Counted from the first letter of the stretch, positions 9,263 through 18,703 are shown. The stretch: 52,498 nt of DNA from an uncultured Desulfovibrio sp. (GCA_947038175.1 CAMQVJ010000006.1:1-52498), one strand, 5' to 3'. Program-made: numbers and translations. The notes: generated from the letters alone by a model not told the origin.

Positions 9263-10459
9263 TTATGACAATTTCATTTCTTCAACTACATCTTGAATAA
9301 TTGCAACGATAAGGTCACAATCTTCCACAGAAAAAGTGAGTGGTAAACGCATGTCGCACATAGTCGCTAACACTTTATTCGTATTTTTGAGTTCTGGAAG
9401 ATTTTCAAAATACTGCCAGCTATCGTAAGAGCTTGTAAAACCAACAGGTTCTTTATTGCCAAACCATTTGATTTGCACGCCTCTTTCCATAGTTTTCTTT
9501 AAAAACTCTTCAATTTCTGTATAACTTGCTTTTGGCAAATTAAACTGAATGGAGCTACCAACATAATATTCTTTTGAATCACGTGGAGGCAAAGACACAC
9601 CAGGAACTTTATCCAAAAGTAGCGCACTATGGTCATACAAAGCATTCCAACGCTTACACTGCTCGTCCAACTTTTTGAGTTGCGGGAGTAGCAATGACGC
9701 ACGAAGGTTGTCCATACGGCTTGAGAAGTTTGGCGTAAATTTCTTCACCTTTTCAAAATACTCATCTGCTGGACGTAAGGAGTGTCCAGAATAGAGCATA
9801 TATGATCCAGAATAAATAATAGCACGTGCCATCACATCAGGATCATTGGTGATCATAAGTCCACCTTCACCAGAATTCATATGCTTATATGTTTGAGTGC
9901 TATAGCACCCTACTTTACCAAATGTTCCGCTCTTCTTTCCATTCCATGTTGCTCCCATGGTATGCGCGCAATCTTCAATAAGAATGAGATTATATTTTGT
10001 TACAATCTCCATAATCTTATCCATATTACCAATATGCCCACGCATGTGAGAAAGCAAAAAGAAGCGAGCGCCACTAGCGGCAGCTTTTTTATCTAAGTCA
10101 GCTGTATCAATAGTATAATCATCTAAGATATCAACTAAGACAATTTCTGCTCCAGAGTTTTCAATAGCGCCTGGTACAGGTGCTAATGTATACGCATTAC
10201 ATAGAACTTTGTCGCCAGCTTTTACGCCAACGCTTTTCAAGGAAATGTACAATGCACTTCCGCAAGAAGCCAAGGACAAACAATAATCGCTGCCCATATA
10301 CGCCGCAAAAGCTTCTTCAAGTTCTGCTGCTGCGCCTTTTTCACCAGGCTGCACATTATAACGATGTAAGCGTCCAGTCTTCATGACCTCAATAGCTAAG
10401 TCTATGCCTTCGCTAGGAATCGATTCTTGTAAAGTAAAATCTTTTTTAAATACACGCAT
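9263..10459 (-). CDS. DegT/DnrJ/EryC1/StrS-family PLP aminotransferase
   Basis: The 398-residue fold-type I enzyme has the expected PLP residues: Asp163 in LIEDCAHTMGA and the Schiff-base Lys192 in STQTYKHMNSGEGG. Family members usually transaminate keto-sugars or related carbonyls using glutamate or glutamine. No sugar-nucleotide genes are nearby. It is instead the second gene of a two-gene operon, nine bases after the HpsN-like dehydrogenase, under a divergent GntR regulator. This suggests catabolic or small-molecule amine chemistry. The amino donor and acceptor are unknown. Confidence 0.88.
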   Translation of the reverse strand: MRVFKKDFTLQESIPSEGIDLAIEVMKTGRLHRYNVQPGEKGAAAELEEAFAAYMGSDYCLSLASCGSALYISLKSVGVKAGDKVLCNAYTLAPVPGAIENSGAEIVLVDILDDYTIDTADLDKKAAASGARFFLLSHMRGHIGNMDKIMEIVTKYNLILIEDCAHTMGATWNGKKSGTFGKVGCYSTQTYKHMNSGEGGLMITNDPDVMARAIIYSGSYMLYSGHSLRPADEYFEKVKKFTPNFSSRMDNLRASLLLPQLKKLDEQCKRWNALYDHSALLLDKVPGVSLPPRDSKEYYVGSSIQFNLPKASYTEIEEFLKKTMERGVQIKWFGNKEPVGFTSSYDSWQYFENLPELKNTNKVLATMCDMRLPLTFSVEDCDLIVAIIQDVVEEMKLS

Positions 10460-10467
10460 ACAGCCCC

Positions 10468-11778
10468 CTATTTGTAGTCAGGATGTTTATAAACATGGAA
10501 ATCCCATTCTTGATTTGGGAAAAACTTTGTCAAACGCCAATCGCATGCACGGGCATGGCCTTCCATTCCTTCCACACGGGAAAGACGGGAAGCATGAGCA
10601 CTAATGTCTGTATTAGTTGTAGCAATCTCTTGATATGTACAAATTTTAAGGAATTTATGTACATTCAAACCACCGCTGAAGTAAGCAGCTTTTTTGGTAG
10701 GGAGAATATGGTTAGTACCAGAACATTTATCGCCTTGAGCAACAGTACTACCTTCACCAAGGAAGAGAGAACCATAAGAATTAAGGCTATTAGTCCACCA
10801 AGGTAAATCTTCTGCCATAACTTGAACATGCTCAGGAGCGTACTTATCACAAACCTTAGCAGCTTCTTCACGAGTTTCGCAGAAAATGATTTCGCCGTAT
10901 TCGTCCCATGCTGTTTGTGGTACAATAGGATCTGGCATATCTTTGCAAAGCTTAGGCATAAGTTCTTTTACTTTTTCCCCAAGTTCACGGCTGGTAGTAA
11001 AAAGCCATACAGGAGAATTTAAACCATGTTCCGCTTGAGAAACAAGGTCAACAGCCACAGTCATAGGGTCAGCGGTATGATCAGCAACAACCGCAGATTC
11101 TGTAGGGCCTGCAAAAACGTCAATACCACACATGCCAAGACCATTCATAATAGCTTTTGCTTCAGCAACATAAGCATTACCAGGACCAACAAGAATATTA
11201 GCAGGTTTATTAGTAAATAAACCAAAGCCCATAGTTGCTATGGCTTGAATACCACCCATTTCAAGGATAATATCAGCCCCTGCTAAAGTCATAGCATAAC
11301 ACACTGCGGCATCAATACTATCACCACGAGGAGGGCTTGCTGCAATAACAGTAGGAACTCCAGCAGCTTTCGCTGTAGCAACACTCATAAGAGCAGAACA
11401 AGCATGAGCAAAACGCCCACCAGGAACATAACAACCTGCAACTTCCATAGGGATAGTTTTTTGTCCAAGAACAACGTCAGGCTGGGTCTTTATGGTAAAG
11501 TCTTTAATGCTTTCACGTTGAGCTTTAGCAAACGCAGAAATTTGAGCATAAGCAAATTGGATATCTTTTTTAACACTTTCAGGTACAGAATCAATAAGCT
11601 TTTTTTGTTTTTCTGGAGAAAGGATAAAATCGCCTTCCCATTTATCAAATCGCTTGGCTAGTTCTCTTATTTTTGATTCTCCACCAGTCTTAATCTCTTC
11701 AAGAAGTTTGGCGACAGTTTCTCTCGCACCTTCGCTGTTTTCTTCAGCACTTTTGGTTGCTTTTTTTATGTATTCCAT
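10468..11778 (-). CDS. Histidinol dehydrogenase-family enzyme, HpsN-like (sulfopropanediol dehydrogenase type)
   Basis: The 436-residue HisD-fold protein keeps the zinc and catalytic residues of the family: Gln248 and His251 (SQAEHG), Glu316-His317 (APEHV), Asp350 (GDKCSGTNH) and His408 (EGMEGHAR). The patterns CYVPGGRFAHACSALMSV, YGSLFLG and GTNHILPTKKAA, plus absence of other his genes, resemble HpsN more than biosynthetic HisD. HpsN oxidises 2,3-dihydroxypropanesulfonate to sulfolactate with NAD. This resemblance is from memory, so the substrate is a hypothesis; another diol or amino alcohol is possible. AAGGA precedes the ATG. First gene of the operon with the DegT aminotransferase. Confidence 0.8.
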   Translation of the reverse strand: MEYIKKATKSAEENSEGARETVAKLLEEIKTGGESKIRELAKRFDKWEGDFILSPEKQKKLIDSVPESVKKDIQFAYAQISAFAKAQRESIKDFTIKTQPDVVLGQKTIPMEVAGCYVPGGRFAHACSALMSVATAKAAGVPTVIAASPPRGDSIDAAVCYAMTLAGADIILEMGGIQAIATMGFGLFTNKPANILVGPGNAYVAEAKAIMNGLGMCGIDVFAGPTESAVVADHTADPMTVAVDLVSQAEHGLNSPVWLFTTSRELGEKVKELMPKLCKDMPDPIVPQTAWDEYGEIIFCETREEAAKVCDKYAPEHVQVMAEDLPWWTNSLNSYGSLFLGEGSTVAQGDKCSGTNHILPTKKAAYFSGGLNVHKFLKICTYQEIATTNTDISAHASRLSRVEGMEGHARACDWRLTKFFPNQEWDFHVYKHPDYK

Positions 11779-11816
11779 GGGGGCATCCTTATGGCTAGAG
11801 GTTAGTTAGTGATGCT

Positions 11817-11846
11817 ACTATAACCCAATCAATCACTTCATGTCAA
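11817..11846 (-). promoter_or_regulatory. Sigma-70 promoter of the hisD-like/degT operon
   Basis: The minus strand has a perfect TTGACA, 18 bases, then TATAGT. It lies about 40 bases before the ATG at 11778. This is among the best sigma-70 matches noticed in the window. Confidence 0.65.
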
Positions 11847-12125
11847 CATTTTATAAAATCTTTTATGAGATATTGATTTGTCAAAAAATGAACTGTGATG
11901 CAGGAACTTATATAATGTAGTATAAGACAACACACTCACTTGGCGTGAGAGCTTTTACCTATCATAAAGCATATAATTTACATAAGCACTCTAGAAAAGA
12001 ACATAACTATATTATTATATTGGCAAAAATCTTTTTTTATACATAAAACACCCGCCGCAAACGAGTACCCTAACACGACAAAACAAAAGACGATATTCCG
12101 TTCATTAAAACAGAAAGGATTTTCA

Positions 12126-12154
12126 TTGATTACCCCATAAATTTAGCTTATACT
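12126..12154 (+). promoter_or_regulatory. Candidate promoter of the gntR gene
   Basis: TTGATT, 17 bases, TATACT, followed by AAGGAG and the ATG at 12174. The leader would be very short, about 12 bases. Confidence 0.5.
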
Positions 12155-12173
12155 TGCATAAGGAGAATCTAAA

Positions 12174-12824
12174 ATGACCCAACAAGCTACTACAATGAAA
12201 GCAATAGAAGCGTATGATAAAATACGAGAACTTATACTCACAGGTAGAGCTTTACCTGGTTCAAGACTTGTTATTAGTGAGCTTGAAACCCTTCTCAAAA
12301 TGGGGAAGGGGCCTATTCGTGAAGCCCTTATGCGTCTTGATAAATCAGGATTAGTGGAAAATGTCCCCCATAAAGGCGCTTTGGTTATCCCCCCGCCTTC
12401 ACTAAAAGAAATGAAGCACATCTATCAAACACGGATAGATATTGAATGCCTGCTCGCAGTGGAAGCAAATCAGTATATGCAAACAAATGATTTACAGTAT
12501 CTGCAAGATATCACGCTTAAAATGACACAAAATAAAGACAATGATTTTATCTTTTTTGAATTAGATAAAGATTTCCATTCCTATATATATCGCATAGCAA
12601 AAATGCCCCATTTGCAAGCAACTGTTGGAAGATTAATGGATTCTGTAGATATATTTTTTAATACCTACCATTATAAGCCTACAGACAAAGACCTCTTCCT
12701 AACGCAACACGTGGAAATTATCGAAGCGTTTAAAGAAAAAAATGCTGATTTATTGAAAAAATGTTTGCAAGCTAATATTGCCATTGGTTTTGAACTTATT
12801 CGTGAAAAATTTCAAGCAATTTAA
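12174..12824 (+). CDS. GntR-family transcriptional regulator, FadR/FCD subfamily
   Basis: The 216-residue regulator has an N-terminal winged helix (about 10-75; LTGRALPGSRLVISELETLL and GPIREALMRLDKSGLV are typical) and an alpha-helical FCD ligand domain (about 80-205). Most FCD domains bind a metal with an Asp and three His. Here the Asp and first His (DKDFH) and a second His (TQHVEII) are seen, but the third is Asn in LQANIAIG. Metal binding may therefore be altered. It is divergent from the HpsN-like/DegT operon and is the likely ligand-responsive regulator of that operon. The start follows a clean AAGGAG. Confidence 0.85.
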   Translation: MTQQATTMKAIEAYDKIRELILTGRALPGSRLVISELETLLKMGKGPIREALMRLDKSGLVENVPHKGALVIPPPSLKEMKHIYQTRIDIECLLAVEANQYMQTNDLQYLQDITLKMTQNKDNDFIFFELDKDFHSYIYRIAKMPHLQATVGRLMDSVDIFFNTYHYKPTDKDLFLTQHVEIIEAFKEKNADLLKKCLQANIAIGFELIREKFQAI

Positions 12825-12830
12825 TAAGAA

Positions 12831-12877
12831 AAGAGCGTTTCTCGATGAGCCTTTGGGGCAACACTGAGAGCGCTCTT
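12831..12877 (+). terminator. Terminator after gntR, probably bidirectional
   Basis: Arms AAGAGCG and CGCTCTT, extended inward by TCTC/GAGA, lie seven bases after the gntR stop and are followed by TTCT. The convergent AMIN gene ends at 12925, so it may serve both. Confidence 0.6.
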
Positions 12878-12924
12878 TCTATTCAAATCCATAAACATCA
12901 TTTCCAACTTGGAATAACCTGGTT

Positions 12925-13785
12925 TTATCTAAAAATTAATTGAACTTGTTTTGGATTCAATTGTTTTACTTGAGGCTTATGAGGTTTTACTTTTAGGTCA
13001 AAAACAATACGTGTATGAGTTTTTGTCTTACCGAGGCGCATTTCTTTGACCATTCTGTTGCTCGTCACTTTCGGAAGCAGTATGCGCCATTCCCCTTCGA
13101 TATCAAAAACAACGCGACCTGGTTCTTCCAAAAGAAAACTTTGTGCTTTAATTTTATGATCGCCCTCAATCAAAAATTTAACTTGATCACCATCAAGGCG
13201 CAGTTCAGTATACGTTATGGTCGATGCGTCTGCCTTAGGTTTTAATCCTGACTTTGTTACAAGAATTTTTCTTGTATCCTCTTTATCTTTTACTTCCTCT
13301 TTATCTTTTACTTCCGCCGCTGTCTCTTGCACGCCTTTATCATCTGTAGAAACTTGAGTTTGGTCTTTTTCAACAGAGTCTTTTTTGGCCTCTGCGTTCT
13401 TCTCGCTATCTTTCGACTTTATTGCTTGCTTATCTTCTTCCACTTTTGCTTTCTTATCTTCTTCTTTTCTCTTTTCTGAAGAAAAAGCGAGCCCATCTAA
13501 AATTTCTTTGGACGTGAATTTCTTTTCATCATTCTTATTTTTATCTGCTATTTCAACCGCTTTAGGGGCTTGAACCATTGTATCATCAGCAGGTGCTTGT
13601 AGAATCAAATCACCAGCTGGCTTTAACGGTTCAATAACTGCATTTGCATCATCGGATTCCAGAGCAGTGTCTTGAGAGGTTTGGGGCGTTATATTCGAAG
13701 ATGTACTAGTAAAAATAAAGCCGATAGATATGGCGACAACAAGCATCACAACCGCAGATATTAAATAAATCAATTTCTTATTCAT
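12925..13785 (-). CDS. AMIN-domain periplasmic protein with a charged linker
   Basis: The 286-residue protein has an uncleaved N-terminal membrane anchor (residues 4-26). A long Lys/Glu/Asp-rich linker follows (about 75-190; EEDKKAKVEEDKQ, KDKEEVKDKED). The C-terminal domain of about 95 residues ends in TRIVFDLKVKPHKPQVKQLNPKQVQLIFR, the beta pattern of AMIN domains. AMIN domains target amidases and secretion or pilus proteins to the periplasm or peptidoglycan. It overlaps the upstream TPR gene by four bases, so the two are co-translated. No amidase domain is present, so it is probably an adaptor. Confidence 0.7.
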   Translation of the reverse strand: MNKKLIYLISAVVMLVVAISIGFIFTSTSSNITPQTSQDTALESDDANAVIEPLKPAGDLILQAPADDTMVQAPKAVEIADKNKNDEKKFTSKEILDGLAFSSEKRKEEDKKAKVEEDKQAIKSKDSEKNAEAKKDSVEKDQTQVSTDDKGVQETAAEVKDKEEVKDKEDTRKILVTKSGLKPKADASTITYTELRLDGDQVKFLIEGDHKIKAQSFLLEEPGRVVFDIEGEWRILLPKVTSNRMVKEMRLGKTKTHTRIVFDLKVKPHKPQVKQLNPKQVQLIFR

Positions 13786-14795
13786 AAAAGATACTTTCCC
13801 TCATTTAGTTTGACCATACGGTCCAAAATACGTTTTGTTATTGTTTGTAGACTTAAAGCCGCAAAAAGATCAGGTTCTAATTCAAGCGCTTTATCGAGAT
13901 AAAACACAGATTCAGTATAATTTTTAAACTCATAGTAAAGGCGAGCAACATTAAAATACGTGTGGCTATCATCAGGTGAAAGATCTGCACAACGTAGAGC
14001 AAAACCTATAGCTAAGTCATTTTGATTCATTTTTCTTAATTCTATAGCAAACTCAGTAAACATGTGCTTATGCGCTTCAATAAAAATTTCCTCTTTCTTA
14101 AGTAACTCATAAAACTTTCTAACAGCAAGAGCTTTTTTTCCTTTCCTCCAAAGACCCAAAGCGGATTCAAACTCCCCTTTAAATCGTTTACCAAGATTAA
14201 ATGCTCGTATGCTATCAATTTTCTTGCTACTCGCCTGCTTTGGAAGAAGAAAATCACCAGAAGAATCTGCAGAAGATGTCCCTAGAGCATCCCCCTCTGA
14301 GTAATCTGAAAACTGTTCTTCTCTAACTATTCGAGAATTTTTTTCTCCTGGCATAGGTAGCGAAAAACTCTCTTTTTCTATATCTCTCATTATTTTTGAT
14401 ACAACAACCTTTGTATCATCCTGACTACTAATTTTTTGCATACTACCTGGTGATAATTTAGTATAGGTAGCTATATTCTTTACAGAAGTACCTAGCAATA
14501 CTTCTTTTTGTTTTGTGGTATTAGAGGTTTTCACAGTCGATACATCCAACATTGCAGGAGGAGAAAACTTAATAGTAGGTTCTTCTGTAAAGTTCAAACC
14601 AAACTGCATTGGGCTTATTGTAACAGGAGCCCCCACTGGCTGCCCTAGGGCACTCGATATCTGAGCAATATAGCTTTGTGCTTGTTTATTGTACCAGATA
14701 AACCAAGACTGTCTTCCTGTTCCAACCTGCGTTTGATTTTCTTTTTGCGAAAGCAATTTGCTAGAGTAAACACCTAGAAACTTAATCTCTTCCAT
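13782..14795 (-). CDS. Tetratricopeptide-repeat protein
   Basis: From the ATG at 14795 the product has 337 residues. TAGGT about eight bases upstream supports this start over the in-frame ATG at 14843, which adds MFCGMFIHLNMRIGKY without a binding site. The first 200 residues match no family I know. The last 130 contain TPR-like helices (AHKHMFTEFAIELRKMNQNDLAIGFALRCADLSPDDSHTYF and NYTESVFYLDKALELEPDLFAAL, quoted here only as positions about 236-315). No signal peptide is visible, so it is likely cytoplasmic. Its overlap with the AMIN-domain gene suggests a shared envelope or assembly task. Confidence 0.65.
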   Translation of the reverse strand: MEEIKFLGVYSSKLLSQKENQTQVGTGRQSWFIWYNKQAQSYIAQISSALGQPVGAPVTISPMQFGLNFTEEPTIKFSPPAMLDVSTVKTSNTTKQKEVLLGTSVKNIATYTKLSPGSMQKISSQDDTKVVVSKIMRDIEKESFSLPMPGEKNSRIVREEQFSDYSEGDALGTSSADSSGDFLLPKQASSKKIDSIRAFNLGKRFKGEFESALGLWRKGKKALAVRKFYELLKKEEIFIEAHKHMFTEFAIELRKMNQNDLAIGFALRCADLSPDDSHTYFNVARLYYEFKNYTESVFYLDKALELEPDLFAALSLQTITKRILDRMVKLNEGKYLL

Positions 14796-15476
14796 ATATT
14801 TACCTATACGCATATTAAGATGAATAAACATTCCGCAAAACATAAAACTTTTGCCACAAAATCACTATTATCAAAAAACATTACGTTTTATTGACACGTA
14901 TGCCTTTAATTAATTTTCAGATTTATTCTTACTGATTCACTATTACAGCAAAAGAGGTCATATTTTTGTACCTTATTATTCTTATTCATAAAAACACCAT
15001 GAGTAGGATAAAATAATTAATAATAAAAAACAAATTAAAATTCATATAAATACACACTACGAGTAGATATATCATAACATACTAGTATGACATTATAAAT
15101 TAGGAATCTACCATAAAAATAGAAATAAACACACTTTCTAATAAAACGACACATAAGAATAAAAATTTATATAATTCAATATAATAGGATACATACACCT
15201 AAACACCTTTACTATCTAAAAATGTTTTTGCTATGTGTTATAAGTATAAAAAACCTAGAAAATATCTAATTTTCAAAAAAAAAGATTGCATTGGTACGTA
15301 ATATGCATAATTATACCTGTGGTCGATTACATAAAAGACTTCTCGTTTGATTTTTTATTTTCTTTATTTTGCATATCTCATTGAAAATGGTATTGTTTTC
15401 GTCTGTATCGGCTAATCATGCATAAACTTTATAGGTCAATCTTTTGACGACGCCTCAAAGTGAAAGGAATTTTTGA
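14796..15476. other. Long AT-rich divergent region upstream of the flagellar operon
   Basis: No open frame of interest lies between the TPR gene and flhA. The only strong signal is the sigma-54 promoter at 15292-15307. The stretch 14950-15250 is extremely A/T-rich and could hold upstream activator sites or be bent DNA, but I cannot identify a particular operator. Confidence 0.5.
15292..15307 (+). promoter_or_regulatory. Sigma-54 (RpoN) promoter for the flhA operon
   Basis: The sequence TGGTACGTAATATGCA fits the -24/-12 consensus TGGCACG-N4-TTGCA, with the essential GG and GC at correct spacing and one mismatch in the TT. It lies 170 bases before the flhA ATG. Sigma-54 control of flhA is usual in many polar-flagellated bacteria. 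Confidence 0.7.
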
Positions 15477-17609
15477 ATGGCTCAGGCATCTACAAATAAG
15501 ACTCCAGGACGTTTCGCAGGCCGTGGCGATTACATGCTCGCGGGCGGCGTCGTCATTATTCTTGCCCTCATGCTCATTCCATTACCTACTATTTTCCTTG
15601 ACCTTATGCTTTCATTCAGTATTTCCTTGTCCTTCCTTGTGCTTCTCACCGCAATGTTCATGACAAGCCCCCTCGAATTTTCCATATTTCCAACACTGCT
15701 CCTTTTAACCACATTGTTACGTCTTGGTTTGAACGTAGCATCAACTCGTCTTATTCTCTTAAATGGTGATAAAGGCGCTGATGCTGCTGGTGAAATTATT
15801 CGTTCCTTTGCTGAGTTTGTTGTTGGTGGTTCTTATATTGTTGGTGCTGTTATATTCCTAATTCTTTTCATCTTGAATAAAATCGTTATTACTGCTGGTA
15901 CAACTCGTATCGCTGAAGTTGCGGCTCGTTTTACCTTGGATGCTATGCCTGGTAAACAAATGGCTATTGAAGCAGACTTGAATGCTGGTCTTATTGATGA
16001 AGTACAAGCAACAGAACAACGTAAAACATTACGCCGTGAAGCAGATTTTTATGGTGCAATGGACGGTGCGGGCAAGTTCGTTCAAGGGGACGTAACCGCA
16101 GGTATGTTTATCACCTTTATTAACATTATTGGTGGTATCTTAATTGGTGTTTTCCAGCTTGATATGGACTGGATGGACGCGCTCTCTGTTTTTTCTCTGC
16201 TCACCATTGGTGATGGACTTGTTTCCACTATACCATCTATTATTATTTCAGTTTCAGCGGGTATTATTGTTTCACGAGCGGCAGCCGAAAGCCGTATGGG
16301 CGAAGAATTCCTCACACAGTTGACGTACAACTCAAAAGTACTCAAAATGGTGTCTGCTATTCTTTTTGGTCTTGGAATTGTTCCTGGCTTACCTCTTGTT
16401 CCCTTTTGGACTTTTGGTGTTTTGCTTTTCCTTGTTGCTCGACTTATGGGTAAAGATGAAACGGAAGCAGCAACCGCAACCTCGGCAGCACCTAGAGCCT
16501 TTGCAGGAACAGGACAAGGCCCTAAATCTGTGGGTGCAGGCTCAGGCGCTTCTTCTGTGGATAGCCCTGAAGATGTGCAAAAACTCCTTCCATTAGACAC
16601 ATTAGAGCTTGAAGTTGGCTATGGTCTTATTCCTCTTGTGGATGAAGATCAAAACGGTAACCTTTTGTCTCGAATACGCTCTATACGTCGTCAATTTGCT
16701 CTTGATATGGGTGTTGTTGTTCCTGCCCTGCACTTACGAGACAATCTACAACTACGACCTGGACAGTATTCACTTTTAATAAAAGGGAACCAAGTTGCTA
16801 GTGCAGAAATTTTAATCGACCATTATCTTGCTATGGATCCTGGTAATGCATCGAAGAAAATAGAAGGCGTTGCCACTATGGAACCTGCCTTTAATTTACC
16901 TGCAATTTGGATTACTGAAACTCAGCGAGAAGAAGCTATGGTGGCAGGTTATACAGTTGTTGACCCTGCGACAGTTATTGCAACGCATATTACAGAAATT
17001 TTCCGTCGTAGTCTGAGTGAGTTTCTTGGTCGCCAAGAAGTACAAGGATTATTGGATACCTTGGCAAAAACAGCACCAAGAGCTGTGGACGACCTTGTAC
17101 CCAACACCTTGCAATTAGGACAAGTACAAAAAGTCTTGCAAACTTTAGTGCGTGAAAATGTGAGCATTCGAGACTTACTCACTATTGTTGAAACTCTTGC
17201 CGATGCAGGACAAAATACAAAAAGCCCCGAGTTTTTAACAGAATATGTACGTGAAAAATTGACAAGAACTATTATAAAACCTTACTTAGATGAAGAAAAT
17301 GCATTAGTTATCATGACACTTGATCCACAGGCGGATCGAGTGATACAAGAATCTATTCGCCCAACAGATAACGGAGCTTTTCTTGCTATGAACCCTGTCT
17401 CTGCCCAAAAACTGATTAACAATGTTAATCAAACTGTAGAAAATGCCGTGATGTTTTCAGGACAACCCATACTCCTGACCTCACCTATGGTGCGCCCACA
17501 TGTGGCACAACTTGTTATGAGATTTTTACCAAATGTGCCTGTGCTTTCTCAAGCGGAAATCCCACCTGATGTTCGATTACATTCAGCAGGTAATGTGGGT
17601 ATTGAATAA
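15477..17609 (+). CDS. flhA: Flagellar export gate protein FlhA
   Basis: The 710-residue protein forms the nonameric export gate of the flagellar type III secretion system. Its N-terminal half has eight membrane helices; the conserved segment SPLEFSIFPTLLLLTTLLRL lies near residue 62. The loop GADAAGEIIRSFAEFVVGG and the FHIPEP-like motif (here DAMPGKQMAIEADLNAGLI, about 157) are intact. The C-terminal half is the cytoplasmic substrate-docking ring (about 360-710). AAAGGAA before the ATG supports the start. It is first in the flagellar operon and overlaps flhF by one base. Confidence 0.97.
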   Translation: MAQASTNKTPGRFAGRGDYMLAGGVVIILALMLIPLPTIFLDLMLSFSISLSFLVLLTAMFMTSPLEFSIFPTLLLLTTLLRLGLNVASTRLILLNGDKGADAAGEIIRSFAEFVVGGSYIVGAVIFLILFILNKIVITAGTTRIAEVAARFTLDAMPGKQMAIEADLNAGLIDEVQATEQRKTLRREADFYGAMDGAGKFVQGDVTAGMFITFINIIGGILIGVFQLDMDWMDALSVFSLLTIGDGLVSTIPSIIISVSAGIIVSRAAAESRMGEEFLTQLTYNSKVLKMVSAILFGLGIVPGLPLVPFWTFGVLLFLVARLMGKDETEAATATSAAPRAFAGTGQGPKSVGAGSGASSVDSPEDVQKLLPLDTLELEVGYGLIPLVDEDQNGNLLSRIRSIRRQFALDMGVVVPALHLRDNLQLRPGQYSLLIKGNQVASAEILIDHYLAMDPGNASKKIEGVATMEPAFNLPAIWITETQREEAMVAGYTVVDPATVIATHITEIFRRSLSEFLGRQEVQGLLDTLAKTAPRAVDDLVPNTLQLGQVQKVLQTLVRENVSIRDLLTIVETLADAGQNTKSPEFLTEYVREKLTRTIIKPYLDEENALVIMTLDPQADRVIQESIRPTDNGAFLAMNPVSAQKLINNVNQTVENAVMFSGQPILLTSPMVRPHVAQLVMRFLPNVPVLSQAEIPPDVRLHSAGNVGIE

Positions 17610-18688
17610 TGAGAGTTAAAACTTTTACAGGTAATGGCACGGCAGAAGTACTGAGCGCTATCAAGGCTGAATTAGGCCCTGATGCGGTTATTTTAGGCAG
17701 TCGAGAAGTTCAGGAAAATGGGCGACGGATTTTTGAAATCACCGCAGGAATAGACTCTGATCACAGTAAAAACCCCATAGCGCCAACACAAGGGCCTCCA
17801 TCTGGCTGGGACGATTGGAATAAAGAATGGGGCCGCCTAAAAGAACATATATATACACTGATGCAACCTGCTATGCAGTGGGAAAACCTAAGCCCGCATC
17901 AACGTGTTGCTCTTGAATATTTGCAACGAGAAGGCGTGGATAGTGATGTTATTGTTGAGTTTTACAAGGTTCTACTCAAGGGTAATAGCGCGCCGCAACA
18001 AAGCGCAAAACCAGCAATGCTTGCGGTTATGGCGTCTCTTTTACCAGTAAAGCCTTTTAATATAAACAATTACCCACAGCGCTTGCAAATTATGGCAGGT
18101 CCCTATGGGAGTGGAAAAACAAGCGCAGCTCTTCGTTTAGCTATGCTTAGAAAAGAAGAACGCCCACAGCAACAAATTGGTTTCATTAACACGGATGCAA
18201 CCCGTGGAAATGGACGTTTGGTTTTACGCCACTGGGCCGATTTATCAGGCTTTCCTTATTTTGAAGCCCCTGACGCTGACGCCATGCACGCTGCCCTTAG
18301 GGCTTGCCGTGAAATGAATTGCCTGTTTATTGACATGCAAGGATTATCCCGAAATGAAACATTGGAAGACAAATTTAAACTACTTGGAATGCAAAACCTA
18401 CAGGCCAATGTTCACCTCGTCTTGTCTCCACATTACAGTAATATAAAAGAATTATTAAAACGATACAAAAATAGCTTCCCTACAAGCCTTTTATGGACTA
18501 AGGTAGATGAAGCGGAACATTATGCGGAACTCGTAAACGTTGCGGTACGTTCAGAACTGCCTGTATCAGCTCTTTCATTTGGAGCAGAACTGCAAGGAAC
18601 ATTGCTCCCTGCTGAGGAAAGTCAGATTTGGCGGCTTATACTAAAACACCAACTTCCCGATGTAAAAGTCGCAAAGTTTCGCACGTAG
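17609..18688 (+). CDS. flhF: Flagellar SRP-type GTPase FlhF
   Basis: FlhF places the polar flagellum and recruits early flagellar parts. The 359-residue product starts MRVKTFTG with the usual N-terminal segment (AEVLSAIKAELGPDAVILGSREV). Walker A is GPYGSGKTS (164-172) and G4 is TKVD (297-300). The G3 motif, normally DTAGR, is DMQGL at 242-246, and the G2/G3 surroundings are also diverged. GTP hydrolysis may be weak, while membrane and partner binding could remain. It lies between flhA and flhG, the standard order. Function is sure; catalytic competence is not. Confidence 0.9.
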   Translation: MRVKTFTGNGTAEVLSAIKAELGPDAVILGSREVQENGRRIFEITAGIDSDHSKNPIAPTQGPPSGWDDWNKEWGRLKEHIYTLMQPAMQWENLSPHQRVALEYLQREGVDSDVIVEFYKVLLKGNSAPQQSAKPAMLAVMASLLPVKPFNINNYPQRLQIMAGPYGSGKTSAALRLAMLRKEERPQQQIGFINTDATRGNGRLVLRHWADLSGFPYFEAPDADAMHAALRACREMNCLFIDMQGLSRNETLEDKFKLLGMQNLQANVHLVLSPHYSNIKELLKRYKNSFPTSLLWTKVDEAEHYAELVNVAVRSELPVSALSFGAELQGTLLPAEESQIWRLILKHQLPDVKVAKFRT

Positions 18689-18703
18689 AAAACGGAGAAT
18701 TAA

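Larger units (their letters stand above)
11779..12173. other. Divergent promoter region between the hisD-like operon and gntR
   Basis: This 395-base gap separates the leftward operon from the rightward regulator. It contains a candidate promoter for each. A GntR operator may overlap the leftward -10: imperfect arms GGTTAGT and ACTATAACC near 11800-11825. Another short inverted repeat, CTTATA-N8-TATAAG, lies near 11908-11928. Neither operator is certain. Confidence 0.4.
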
